A program made the translations under genes and the position numbers. From positions 7,192,001-7,256,000 of the forward strand of contig NZ_AP026978.1 of assembly GCF_027924405.1 (NCBI RefSeq): a DNA stretch of 64,000 nt, in the 5' to 3' direction. The DNA comes from Nocardia sputorum (GTDB taxonomy: Bacteria; Actinomycetota; Actinomycetes; Mycobacteriales; Mycobacteriaceae). Position 1 is the stretch's first letter. Every line of letters starts with the position of its first letter. The notes under the pieces are model-generated. The model was not told the origin of the DNA, searched no databases, and saw nothing but the letters and a program-made list of their open reading frames with translations. This document shows, piece after piece, positions 31,063 to 39,856 of this stretch.

Positions 31063-34000
31063 GTGCCCGACGCCGCAACCGCTGTTCTGACGAAACCCCC
31101 CGCCGCCCCGGTGGTGGCCCCGAGCGATTTCCGGACCGCCCGGCTCATCGCGCTGGTCGCCGGGTTGCTCGGCGCGCTGTTCGCGCTGGCGACTCCCTTT
31201 CTGCCGGTCGCACAGACCACCGCGGTACTGAAGTGGCCGCAGAGCGGGACGCTCGGCAATGTCCAGGCGCCGCTGCTGTCCCAGGTCCCGATCGATCTGA
31301 CGGCGACGATCCCGTGCGAGACGATCGCCCAGCTGCCCGAGCGCGGCGGCATGCTGCTGGCCACCGCGCCGCCGCAGGGCGATCGGGCCGCGCTGGAGGC
31401 CATGTTCGTGCGGGTGTCGGACACCTCGGTGGACGTCATCGACCGCAACGCGGTGGTGGTCTCGGCCGACCGCAGCCGCATGGGCGAGTGCACGTCGCTG
31501 AGCATCAGCTCCGACAGCGAACGCACCTACGCCGTTTTCAACGGCCTCACCAGGCAGGTGGAGCGGCCGGTCGAGGGCGCGGCGCCCGGGACGACCGAGT
31601 CGGCCACCGTGCCGGTGGAGGGGCAACTGAGCGGTGATCTGCGGCCCCAGGTGGTCGGCGTGTTCTCCGACCTCAAGGGCGCGGCGCCTGCGGGGTTGTC
31701 GTTCGACATGACGGTGGACACCCGCTTCTCCTCCAGCCCGACCGCGATCAAGCTGATCGCGATGGTCGCGGCGGTGCTGTGCACGTTGATCGCCCTCGCG
31801 GCGCTGGCCCGGCTCGACAGCAGTGACGGGCGCGGGCACCGCCGGTTCCTGCCCGCGAATTGGCTGAAGCCGACCTGGGCGGACGGCGCGGTGGTCGGCA
31901 CGCTGCTGCTATGGCACTTCGCGGGCGCGAACACCTCCGACGACGGCTACATCCTCAGCATGGTCCGGGTCGCTCCGCACGCGGGGTACATGGCCAACTA
32001 TTTCCGCTGGTACGGCGTGCCGGAGGCGCCGTTCGGCTGGTACTACTACGTGATCCAGATCTTCTCGGAGATCTCCACCGCCAGTCCCTGGGTCCGGTTG
32101 CCCGCGCTGGCCTGCGCGATCCTGTGCTGGCTGGTGATCAGCCGCGAGGTGGTGCCCCGCCTCGGCCGGGGGGTGCGCACCAGCAAGGTGGCGCTGTGGA
32201 CCGGCGGACTGGTGTTCCTGGCGTTCTGGCTGCCGTTCGACAACGGGCTGCGTTCCGAGCCGATCGTCGCGCTCGGCGCGTTGCTGACCTGGGTGTCGAT
32301 CGAGCGGGCCATCGCGACCGGACGGCTGCTGCCCGCCGCGGTGTCCGTCCTGGTCGCGGCGTTCACTTTGGCGGCGGCGCCCACCGGCCTGATGTGTGTG
32401 GCGGCGCTGCTGGCCGGTATCCGGCCGATGGTGCGGATCGTGGTGCGCAAGCACCGGCAGTTCGCCGCGCTCGGCGCCGGGCGGTGGGGTTCGACGCTGC
32501 CGCTGCTCGCGCCGATCGCCGCGGCGGGCGTGCTCGTGCTGACGGCCGTCTACACCGACCAGACCTTCGCGGGCATCCAGGAGGCCAACCGGGTGCGTCA
32601 GGTGACCGGGCCGAACCTGGCCTGGTACGAGGATTACCTGCGCTACTACTACCTGTTCGTGGAGACCGTCGACGGCTCGCTCTCACGCCGCTTCGCCTTC
32701 CTGGTGATGCTGCTGTGCCTGTTCACCACCATGCTCGTGCTGCTGCGGCGCAGGCAGGTGCCCGGCATCGCCAGCGGGCCGACCTGGCGGCTGATGGGCG
32801 TGGTCTTCGGGACGATCTTCTTCATGATGTTCAACCCGACGAAGTGGACCCACCACTTCGGCGCGTACGCGGGCATCGCGGGTTCGCTGGCGGCGGTCAC
32901 GGCCGTCGCGGTCTCGGCGAGCGCCCTGCGGGCCCGCAAGAATCGGGCGATCTTCCTGGCCGGCTTGCTGTTCGTGCTCGCGGTCGCGTTCTCGGGCATC
33001 AACGGCTACTGGTACGTGTCCAGCTTCGGCGTGCCGTGGTTCGACAAGCGGATCTCGCTGCACGGCTACCAGTCGAACACCCTCATGCTCGTCCTGTTCG
33101 GGCTGGCGCTGGCGCTGGTCGGCTGGTACGCGCTGCGGGAGGACTACACCAAGCCGCAGCCGTCGGCGAAGACGGCGCGCGGCAGGCGGATCCGCCGGTT
33201 CGCCGCGATCCCGCTGACCGTGGTCGCCGCGCTGATGGTCGCGCTCGAGGTGCTCTCGCTGGTGAAGGGCGCGGTCTCGCAGTACCCGGCGTACTCGCTG
33301 GCCCGGTCGAACGTCGACGCGCTCGGCGGCAGCACCTGCGGCCTGGCCAACGACGTGCTCGTGGAGCCGGACCCGAACGGCGGCAGGCTGGAGCCGATCG
33401 TGGACCCGGCGCACCCGCCGACCGATCCGTCCGACCCCCTGGCCGGCGTCGACCCGGTCGGTTTCGATCCGAACGGCGTGCCCAACGACCTGTCCGCCGA
33501 CAGCGTCGAGGTGAAGCCGGGCACCGGTAACACCTCCACCCAGTCGGTCGGCGCGGCGTTCGCGGAGGGACAGAGCGCGGGCACCGGCGGCGGTCAGGGC
33601 GCGCGCGGCGTCAACGGCTCCACGGTCGCCCTTCCGTTCGGCCTGGACCCGGCGACCACGCCGATCCTCGGCAGCTACCAGAACGGTGTGCAGCAGCCGG
33701 CGAACGTCACCTCGAGCTGGTACCAGCTGCCGGCCCGTTCGGCGGACAAGCCGCTGGTGGTGATCTCGGCCGCCGGTCGCATCCTCTCCTTCGACGACAC
33801 CGGCGCGATGAAGTACGGCCAGTCGCTGACCGTCGACTACGGCAAGCGGCAGCCCGACGGCAGCGTGCAGAAGCTCGGCACCTACCTGCCGCGCGACATC
33901 GGCCCGTTCCCGTCCTGGCGCAATCTGCGGGTGCCGCTGGACGAGATCGCGCCCGACGCCGACGCGGTGCGCATCGTCGCCAACGACCCGATCCTGATCG

Positions 34001-34428
34001 GGGACCAGTGGCTGGCGTTCACGCCGCCGCGGATGCCGAAGTTGCAGACGCTCAACAGCCTGCTCGGCTCCCAGCAGCCGATCCTGTTGGACTGGGCCGT
34101 GGGCCTGCAGTTCCCTTGCCAGCGTCCGTTCGACCACCGCAACGGCGTGGCCGAGGTGCCCGGCTACCGCATCCTGCCGGACCGCCCGCTGGCCATCAGC
34201 TCGACGAACACCTGGCAGGCCGAGGAGTTCGGCGGTCCGCTCGGCTTCGCGCAGATGCTGGCGAAGTCGACGACCGTGCCGACCTACCTGAAGGACGACT
34301 GGGCGCGCGACTGGGGCTCGCTGGAGCGCTACGACCAGTACGACCGCAACGCCGTCCCGGCAAAGCTGGACACCGGCACCGCCACTCGCTCCGGCTTCTG
34401 GTCCCCAGGCAGCATGCGGGTGTTCTGA
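31063..34428 (+). CDS. emb: Emb-family arabinofuranosyltransferase, first paralogue
   Basis: Emb proteins extend the arabinan of arabinogalactan or lipoarabinomannan and are ethambutol targets. The ~1121-aa GT-C protein has a membrane entry helix at ~30, an extracytoplasmic jelly-roll-like domain, catalytic-loop motif NTSDDGYIL (D296-D297), HAGYMANYFRWYG and PFGWYYYV. Many helices run to ~750 and a carbohydrate-binding C-terminal domain ends the protein (VNGSTVALPFGLDP, FPSWRNLRVPL). Position 337, aligned by eye with Met306 of M. tuberculosis EmbB, is Phe. It lies downstream of and co-directional with accD4, opposite to the orientation in mycobacteria. EmbA/B/C identity was not resolved. Confidence 0.92.
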   Translation: MPDAATAVLTKPPAAPVVAPSDFRTARLIALVAGLLGALFALATPFLPVAQTTAVLKWPQSGTLGNVQAPLLSQVPIDLTATIPCETIAQLPERGGMLLATAPPQGDRAALEAMFVRVSDTSVDVIDRNAVVVSADRSRMGECTSLSISSDSERTYAVFNGLTRQVERPVEGAAPGTTESATVPVEGQLSGDLRPQVVGVFSDLKGAAPAGLSFDMTVDTRFSSSPTAIKLIAMVAAVLCTLIALAALARLDSSDGRGHRRFLPANWLKPTWADGAVVGTLLLWHFAGANTSDDGYILSMVRVAPHAGYMANYFRWYGVPEAPFGWYYYVIQIFSEISTASPWVRLPALACAILCWLVISREVVPRLGRGVRTSKVALWTGGLVFLAFWLPFDNGLRSEPIVALGALLTWVSIERAIATGRLLPAAVSVLVAAFTLAAAPTGLMCVAALLAGIRPMVRIVVRKHRQFAALGAGRWGSTLPLLAPIAAAGVLVLTAVYTDQTFAGIQEANRVRQVTGPNLAWYEDYLRYYYLFVETVDGSLSRRFAFLVMLLCLFTTMLVLLRRRQVPGIASGPTWRLMGVVFGTIFFMMFNPTKWTHHFGAYAGIAGSLAAVTAVAVSASALRARKNRAIFLAGLLFVLAVAFSGINGYWYVSSFGVPWFDKRISLHGYQSNTLMLVLFGLALALVGWYALREDYTKPQPSAKTARGRRIRRFAAIPLTVVAALMVALEVLSLVKGAVSQYPAYSLARSNVDALGGSTCGLANDVLVEPDPNGGRLEPIVDPAHPPTDPSDPLAGVDPVGFDPNGVPNDLSADSVEVKPGTGNTSTQSVGAAFAEGQSAGTGGGQGARGVNGSTVALPFGLDPATTPILGSYQNGVQQPANVTSSWYQLPARSADKPLVVISAAGRILSFDDTGAMKYGQSLTVDYGKRQPDGSVQKLGTYLPRDIGPFPSWRNLRVPLDEIAPDADAVRIVANDPILIGDQWLAFTPPRMPKLQTLNSLLGSQQPILLDWAVGLQFPCQRPFDHRNGVAEVPGYRILPDRPLAISSTNTWQAEEFGGPLGFAQMLAKSTTVPTYLKDDWARDWGSLERYDQYDRNAVPAKLDTGTATRSGFWSPGSMRVF

Positions 34429-34448
34429 TCAGGGTCAACCCGGTAGCC

Positions 34449-34487
34449 AGGGCCGCCGCGTAGGAGCTGACCCCGCGCGGCGGCCCT
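34449..34487. terminator. Hairpin terminator 1 after first emb gene
   Basis: AGGGCCGCCGCG and CGCGGCGGCCCT form a 12-bp perfect stem 21 nt after the emb stop. It is nearly a copy of the next hairpin. Confidence 0.8.
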
Positions 34488-34533
34488 GCCGTCTTGCTGT
34501 CAGCGAATCGGCCACGGGATAGCCACCCAGACA

Positions 34534-34572
34534 CAGGGCCGCCGCGCAGGCGAATCCTGCGCGGCGGCCCTG
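34534..34572. terminator. Hairpin terminator 2 (17-bp perfect stem)
   Basis: CAGGGCCGCCGCGCAGG and its exact complement flank a 5-nt loop, CGAAT. Arms and the following TGCCGT repeat those of the hairpin 47 nt upstream. It probably terminates the opposing small gene as well. Confidence 0.85.
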
Positions 34573-34601
34573 CCGTATTTCGCCGGTGCGAAACCGGGCG
34601 C

Positions 34602-34760
34602 TCAGACCTTCAGCCGAAGACCGAGCTCGCGCCGGAGCACCTCTTGCGAAGGGAGGCGGCCGAGCACGCGCAGCACCGCAGGCCGCAGCTCCCGTTGTTC
34701 CTCTTCGCTGAGCAGTCCGACAAGATCGCGCAGATCCATTTCATCGAATGCCGTTGTCAT
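34602..34760 (-). CDS. Putative small protein (52 aa), unrecognised
   Basis: MTTAFDEMDLRDLVGLLS starts a compact, charged, Leu-rich helical protein ending RRELGLRLKV. Heptad-like leucines and a leucine-rich C-terminus suggest a small helical bundle or dimer. The ATG at 34760 has no strong ribosome site; the frame stays open upstream to 34889 but those residues look non-coding. It ends 29 nt before a strong hairpin and follows the HxlR gene on the same strand. Function unknown. Confidence 0.4.
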   Translation of the reverse strand: MTTAFDEMDLRDLVGLLSEEEQRELRPAVLRVLGRLPSQEVLRRELGLRLKV

Positions 34761-34845
34761 GGCAATCAGATTAAGGCCACGGAACTGATTCGTCCTCCGA
34801 TGTTTAGCCACAGGTGGGAGCACATTTCCATACCGTACAACCGGT

Positions 34846-35247
34846 TTACTGCCGGTTACTGTCGTAGTGCGCCCGCGCGGCGAGGACATCGTCCATGCGT
34901 GCCTCCGCCCACGCTTTGACGGCGCTCATGACCGGCTGGAGGCTGTGGCCGAGCGGGGTGAGTTCGTAGTCGACTCGGACCGGCACTTCCGCCGTGACAC
35001 GCCGCTCCAGCAAGCCGTCGCGTTCCAGTCCGCGCAGCGTCTGGGTGAGCATCTTGGGGCTCACGCCCGCGATGATCCGGTTCAGTTCGGCGTAGCGGCG
35101 TGGGCCGTCGGCGAGCGCGGCCAGGATCAGGCTCACCCATTTGTCGCTGATCCGGTCCAGCAGCTGCCGGGTCGGGCACTCGGCGATATACGCGTCGTAA
35201 TGCTGTTTGGCCAGCTCACGGTGTTGCGCCGCGGTTTTCGTCGCCAT
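34846..35247 (-). CDS. HxlR-family transcriptional regulator
   Basis: The 133-aa winged-helix protein has the HxlR core: LLDRISDKWVSLILAALADGPRRYAELNRIIAGVSPKML (given in parts: DKWVSLILAAL, RYAELNRII, KMLTQTLRGLE) and VDYELTPLGHSL. The ATG follows GCGAGGTACCC. It is divergent from a quinone-oxidoreductase gene across a perfect 8-bp inverted repeat, the usual layout for HxlR/QorR-type control of oxidoreductases in response to electrophiles or redox stress. Confidence 0.9.
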   Translation of the reverse strand: MATKTAAQHRELAKQHYDAYIAECPTRQLLDRISDKWVSLILAALADGPRRYAELNRIIAGVSPKMLTQTLRGLERDGLLERRVTAEVPVRVDYELTPLGHSLQPVMSAVKAWAEARMDDVLAARAHYDSNRQ

Positions 35248-35282
35248 CTGGGTACCTCGCCACCTCTAACGCACTTTCGGGT

Positions 35283-35307
35283 AACTACTACCCAACAGAT
35301 AGTAGTT
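35283..35307. promoter_or_regulatory. Probable HxlR operator
   Basis: AACTACTA (35283-35290) and TAGTAGTT (35300-35307) are a perfect inverted repeat with a 9-nt spacer, between the divergent HxlR and oxidoreductase genes. Confidence 0.8.
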
Positions 35308-35344
35308 CTTCGTACGTTGGGCGTAGCCGAAAGGGAGGAATGTC

Positions 35345-36277
35345 ATGCGAGCAGTAGTTGTCCGCCGGCCGGGACCGGAAGCCGTGGCGGAGATCGTGGA
35401 AGCGCCGACGCCGCAACCCGGTCCGGGCGCGATACGCATCGCGGTCGCGGCGGCGACGGTGAATCCGGTCGACCTGATGGTGCGGGCGGGCGTCGGCGGC
35501 ACGCCGTTCGCCGCGCCGCGCGACCAGTGGGGCGTCGGCTGGGACGTCGCCGGCACGGTGGACGCGCTCGGCGCGGGCGTCACGGAGTTCACGGTGGGGC
35601 AGGCGGTGATCGGCATCAGCGACCGGCTCGACGTCTCCTTCGGCGCGCAGGCCGATTACGTGGTCCTGGAAACCGGAAATGTCGCGCCCGCTCCGCTTTC
35701 GGTGTCCCCGGTGCGAGCGGCCACCATCCCGCTCAACGGCCTCACCGCGATACAGGCCCTCGACGCGCTGGACCTAGCGTCCACCGACACCCTGCTGGTG
35801 ACCGGCGCGGCGGGCGCGGTCGGCGGCTTCGCCGTCGAACTCGCTGCGGCGCGCGGTATCCGGGTGATCGCGTCGGCCTCGCCCGCTGACGAGGACACGG
35901 TCCGCGCTTTGGGCGCCACCGATTTCGTTCCGCGGCAGGCGTCCCTGCCGGATGCCGTCCGCGCCCTCGTCCCCGGCGGAGTCGACGCCGCCTTGGACGC
36001 GGCCGCGCTCGGCCCCGCGACGCTGGCGGCGGTGCGCGGCGGCGGGCGGTTCGTGTCGATCAGCGTCCCGAACACGCCGATCCCATTGCGAGGCACCACC
36101 GTACACACGGTCCTGGTCCGCGCCGACCGGCGACAACTCGACCGGCTGGTGGCCCACGTCGACGCGGGTGAACTCACCCTCCGCGTGGCCGAAACCCTCC
36201 CCCTCACCTCCGTCGAAGCCGCCCACAAACGCCTGGCCGCAGGTGGCCTACGCGGCCGCCTCGTCCTCACCCCGTAG
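35345..36277 (+). CDS. NADP-dependent quinone-oxidoreductase-like MDR protein
   Basis: The 310-aa member of the medium-chain reductase superfamily has PGPGAIRIAVAAATVNPVDLMVRAG near the N-terminus, GWDVAGTV, and the nucleotide-binding LLVTGAAGAVGGFAVELA. No structural or catalytic zinc ligands are evident, as in zeta-crystallin/QOR types. ATG 35345 has a strong GGGAGGAA site. Control by the divergent HxlR protein is inferred. Confidence 0.88.
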   Translation: MRAVVVRRPGPEAVAEIVEAPTPQPGPGAIRIAVAAATVNPVDLMVRAGVGGTPFAAPRDQWGVGWDVAGTVDALGAGVTEFTVGQAVIGISDRLDVSFGAQADYVVLETGNVAPAPLSVSPVRAATIPLNGLTAIQALDALDLASTDTLLVTGAAGAVGGFAVELAAARGIRVIASASPADEDTVRALGATDFVPRQASLPDAVRALVPGGVDAALDAAALGPATLAAVRGGGRFVSISVPNTPIPLRGTTVHTVLVRADRRQLDRLVAHVDAGELTLRVAETLPLTSVEAAHKRLAAGGLRGRLVLTP

Positions 36278-36459
36278 CCCGCGAGGGACACACCGCTGCC
36301 GAGAAGTGCGAGCGGCCCTCTTCACCGTCTGCCGCTCGTGGACATCGAGTGGTGGAACGTTCCGACGTCCGCGACTGCGGTTCGCCCGCCAGGAACGTAA
36401 GCCAAGACGCGGTGCAATCGCGGACAGGTTTGTTCCGGGTGTCTGCGCACCCATTCTCG

Positions 36460-36488
36460 CGTGGGACGCGGCATGGGTGCGTCCCACG
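36460..36488 (-). terminator. Hairpin after second emb gene
   Basis: CGTGGGACGC and GCGTCCCACG form a perfect 10-bp stem 7 nt beyond the emb stop on the - strand, closing the dprE1-to-emb run. The rest of 36278-36494 shows no gene. Confidence 0.75.
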
Positions 36489-36494
36489 GCGCGG

Positions 36495-39400
36495 TCAACG
36501 GACGCGGATGGGATCGTCGGTGTCCAGGCCGGTGCGGGTTTGAGGAGTGACGTGGATGGTGGCAGGAGTGGCCTTCGGGTCGTAGGGGGTGAAGCGCTCG
36601 AGGGAGCCCCAGTCGCGGGACCAGTCGTGGTCGAGGTAGGCGGGGACGGTCTGGGACTTCAGCAGCAGGCCGGTCCAGCCGAGGGGACCGCCGCCGATGT
36701 CGTCCTGCCAGGCGTTGGAGGCGTCGGAGCCGACCCGGTCGGGCAGGATGCGCCAGCGCGGGATCTCGCCGACGCCGTCCTTGTGGTCGAACGGCCGCTG
36801 GCACGGGAAAGCCAGGCCGACGTGCCAGTCGAGCAGCACCGGATCCGTGGAACCGACCACGGAATTCAGCGTGGCGAGCTTCGGCAGCCGGGGTGGGGTG
36901 ACAGCCAGCCACTGCTTGGGCGTGATGTCGTTGTCCACCGCGACCAGTCGCACGGCGTTCACTTCCCCGGGCAGCCGGTCCAGCGGCACCCGCAGGTTGC
37001 GCCAGGACGGCGCGGGGCCGATGTCCAGCGGATCGATCGAGCCGAGGGTGCGTACCTCGCCGTCCGGGCCGCGGACGCCGTACTCCAGGTGCAGTTCCTG
37101 TCCGTAGGTGAGCACCCCGTCGTCGTCCACCGACCGGATCCGGCCCGCCGCGGTGATCGCGAGCACCTGGTAGGAGGGGTCGTGGCGCATGCTGTCGGTC
37201 AGGTCCAGCCGGTACCACTGGGTGGTGAGCTCGGCCTGCTGCTGCTCGCCCTCCTGGTAGCTGCCCAGCACCGGGGTCTTCGCCGGGTCGAGGCCGAACG
37301 GCAGCGCGACGGTGCTGCCGTTGACGCCCGCCTGTTCGGTGGTGCCGCCTCCGGTGCCCGCGCCGGTCGTCTTGGTGGTCTTGTTCTCGGAGTCCTTGTC
37401 GACCGAGTTCGCGCCGCCGGTGACCGTCTCCTCGGCGTCGGCGGTCAGGTCGCGCGCCACGCCGTTCGGCGTGAATCCCTTGTTCTGCGCTGCCAATCCG
37501 TCCGCGGGCGACCCGGTGAAGGGTTGCAGCAGCGAATCGGCGGTGTCGGTCTCCACCAGCACCTCGTTCGCCAGCGCGCAGGCGTCCCCGCCGACGGATT
37601 CCACGTTCGACTTGGTGATCGAGTACGCGGGGTACTGCGTGGCCGCGGCCTTGGCGAGCGAGGCGACCTCGAAGATCACCAGCAGGGCGGCCGCCACGGT
37701 CAGCGGCGCCGACGCCCACCGATCGAAACGGCGTGGCCCCGCGGCGCTTTCGCGCCGGTACGGTTCCCGGTAGTGCTGCCAGATGGCCACCAGCAGCGCC
37801 ACGCCGCTGAGTCCGAGGAACAGCGTGGACAGTCCCTTGCCCGCGATCAGCGGCGCCTTGTCCCACCACGGGACACCGTAACTGGACACGTACCACCACC
37901 CGTTGGAGCCGGTGAAGGTCACCGCGAGCAGGAACAGCACGGCGGCGGCGAACAGCGCGCGATTGCGTGGCGAGCGGATGCCGGTGGTGCCCACCGCGAC
38001 CGCCGCGAGCGCGGCCAGCGATCCGGCCAGTCCGGCGTACACGCCGAAGTGGTGCGTCCACTTGGTGGGGGTGAACATCATCAGGAACAGCGACGCGAAC
38101 ACGATGCCGAGAATGCGCACCGACGGTCCGCGCGAGGTACCGGGAATCCGGCCTTTACGCAGCACCTGCAGCACGCAGACCAGCAGGCACAGCAGCATCA
38201 CCAGGACGCCGAACCGCCGCGCCAGCGATCCGTCCGGCGAGAGCATGAGCAGCGAGTCCCAGCGGGTGCGCTCGTCGAACCACGCGACGTTCGGGCCCAC
38301 GATCGTGCGGACCCGGGTCGCTTCCAGCACCGTCGCGAGGGTCTGGTCGGCGAAGATCACCACGAGCACCAGCGTGCCCGCGGCCAGGCCGGGGGCCAGC
38401 AGCGCGGCGAACCGGAACACCGCGCCCGCCCGGGACGGCTCGCGCACCTTCGCGGGCGCGTTCACCGCGGCCGCGGCTTCGGCGGAACCGGCGGCGGCCG
38501 CGTCCGCGTCGGGCCCGGTCCGGACCGGGACCGCCCCGCGCGCCCGTTTGACGATGATCAGCAGCACCGGCCGGGACCCGGCGATCAGCGCCGCGATGCA
38601 GATCAGGCCGGTGGGGCCCGCCGCGAGCGAGAAGGCGGCGATGAGCACGGCCGCCGCGGCGGGCAGCAGCCGTCCGGTCGCGATGGCGCGTTCGATCGAG
38701 CACCAGGTGAGCAGCGCGCCCGCCGCGATCAGCGGCTCGGGCCGCAGACCGTTGTCGTAGGGCAGCCAGAACGCGAGGAACACCAGCCCGGCGGTCCACA
38801 GCGCCACCTTGTTGCGCCGCACCCGTGCGCCGAGGCGCGGCAACACCTCCCGGCTGATCACCAGCCAGCAGACGACCCCGGCCAGCAGTGTGGGCAGGCG
38901 CATCCACAGGCTGGCGTCGGAGATCCGGGCCATCCACGCCAGCACCTCGTAGGACCACCCGAACGGAGCCTCCGGGACCGCGAACCAGCGGTAGTAGTTC
39001 GCCATGTAGCCCGCGTGCTCGGAGGCGCGCGCCATGTTCAGGATGTAGCCGTCGTCGGAGGTGTTCGCCCCGATGACATGCCACAGCGCCAGCGTGCCGA
39101 GCACGACGCCGTCCGCGGGGGTGACCCGCCACCAGTGCGCGGGCAGGAACCGCCGCGCTTTGCGCCCGTCTGCGGTGTCCAGCAGATGCAGTGCGACGAG
39201 TGCGATCAGCGTGAACACGGCGGCGGCGATCATGGCGGCCAGCTTCAGCGGCGTGGGCGAGGAGGAGAAACGCGAGTCGATATCCGCGTGCACCCGCGCT
39301 CCGGCGAGCCGATCGGCGGCCAGGTCGGTGAACACGCCGACCAGCTGCGGCCGGATGTCCCGGCCGATCGTGGTCCGGAACGGCGTGCCGTCCTGGCGGT

Positions 39401-39842
39401 TCACGCCGGTGAGTTCCACGGTCGTCGCGGCGGCGTCGGACTCGATGCCGATCGTCGCGCAGGACCCGACCTCGGCCAGTGGCGCGGACAGCAGCGGAAT
39501 GTCGCGCAGTACCACCGAGAGTGCGCCGTCGGCGACCGAGACCACCAGCCCCTTGGTCGCCGCCTGGCCCGACGCGACCGGGACGGTGGACAGCATCGTG
39601 CCCCCGGTGCCGAGTTCGCCGGCCAGCGAGCAGGGCAGCGTCGCGCGCAACCGTAGCGGCTCGTAGGACACCAGCGGCGCGGCCACACTCGCGGCGCCGG
39701 ACTCGGGCCAGTCCAGACTCGCTCGGTCTTGCCGCACCGGCAGGATCGGGGTCAGCAATGCCAGCAGGAATCCGAGAAGCCCGGAGAGGAGGGCGATCAA
39801 GCGGATACGGGTGAACGCTCGAGAAGATCGGTCCGGTCGCAC
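36495..39842 (-). CDS. emb: Emb-family arabinofuranosyltransferase, second paralogue
   Basis: The 1115-aa GT-C protein has the same architecture as the first emb: catalytic-loop NTSDDGYIL (D263-D264), HAGYMANYYRWF, PFGWSYEV, about 13 membrane helices, then a C-terminal carbohydrate-binding region (VNGSTVALPFGLDP, APSWRNLRVPL). The segment WMARISDASLWMRLP has Met304 at the place of the ethambutol-determinant Met306 of M. tuberculosis EmbB (alignment by eye). Location downstream of aftA is that of embC or the single corynebacterial emb. GTG 39842 lies 8 nt after a TAGCAT -10 that overlaps the stop codon of the upstream gene. Confidence 0.93.
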   Translation of the reverse strand: MRPDRSSRAFTRIRLIALLSGLLGFLLALLTPILPVRQDRASLDWPESGAASVAAPLVSYEPLRLRATLPCSLAGELGTGGTMLSTVPVASGQAATKGLVVSVADGALSVVLRDIPLLSAPLAEVGSCATIGIESDAAATTVELTGVNRQDGTPFRTTIGRDIRPQLVGVFTDLAADRLAGARVHADIDSRFSSSPTPLKLAAMIAAAVFTLIALVALHLLDTADGRKARRFLPAHWWRVTPADGVVLGTLALWHVIGANTSDDGYILNMARASEHAGYMANYYRWFAVPEAPFGWSYEVLAWMARISDASLWMRLPTLLAGVVCWLVISREVLPRLGARVRRNKVALWTAGLVFLAFWLPYDNGLRPEPLIAAGALLTWCSIERAIATGRLLPAAAAVLIAAFSLAAGPTGLICIAALIAGSRPVLLIIVKRARGAVPVRTGPDADAAAAGSAEAAAAVNAPAKVREPSRAGAVFRFAALLAPGLAAGTLVLVVIFADQTLATVLEATRVRTIVGPNVAWFDERTRWDSLLMLSPDGSLARRFGVLVMLLCLLVCVLQVLRKGRIPGTSRGPSVRILGIVFASLFLMMFTPTKWTHHFGVYAGLAGSLAALAAVAVGTTGIRSPRNRALFAAAVLFLLAVTFTGSNGWWYVSSYGVPWWDKAPLIAGKGLSTLFLGLSGVALLVAIWQHYREPYRRESAAGPRRFDRWASAPLTVAAALLVIFEVASLAKAAATQYPAYSITKSNVESVGGDACALANEVLVETDTADSLLQPFTGSPADGLAAQNKGFTPNGVARDLTADAEETVTGGANSVDKDSENKTTKTTGAGTGGGTTEQAGVNGSTVALPFGLDPAKTPVLGSYQEGEQQQAELTTQWYRLDLTDSMRHDPSYQVLAITAAGRIRSVDDDGVLTYGQELHLEYGVRGPDGEVRTLGSIDPLDIGPAPSWRNLRVPLDRLPGEVNAVRLVAVDNDITPKQWLAVTPPRLPKLATLNSVVGSTDPVLLDWHVGLAFPCQRPFDHKDGVGEIPRWRILPDRVGSDASNAWQDDIGGGPLGWTGLLLKSQTVPAYLDHDWSRDWGSLERFTPYDPKATPATIHVTPQTRTGLDTDDPIRVR

Positions 39843-39856
39843 GGTGGTTGATGCTA
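39843..39856 (-). promoter_or_regulatory. Candidate leaderless promoter -10 element of second emb gene
   Basis: TAGCAT (39856 down to 39851) plus 8 nt leads to GTG 39842. The hexamer overlaps the TAG stop of the upstream membrane-protein gene, so this emb can be transcribed independently of the operon. Confidence 0.65.

Noticed and set aside
35952..39656. 1234-codon + strand ORF opposite the second emb gene
   Set aside because: Overlaps two well-supported genes; His/Arg/Gln-rich shadow translation.
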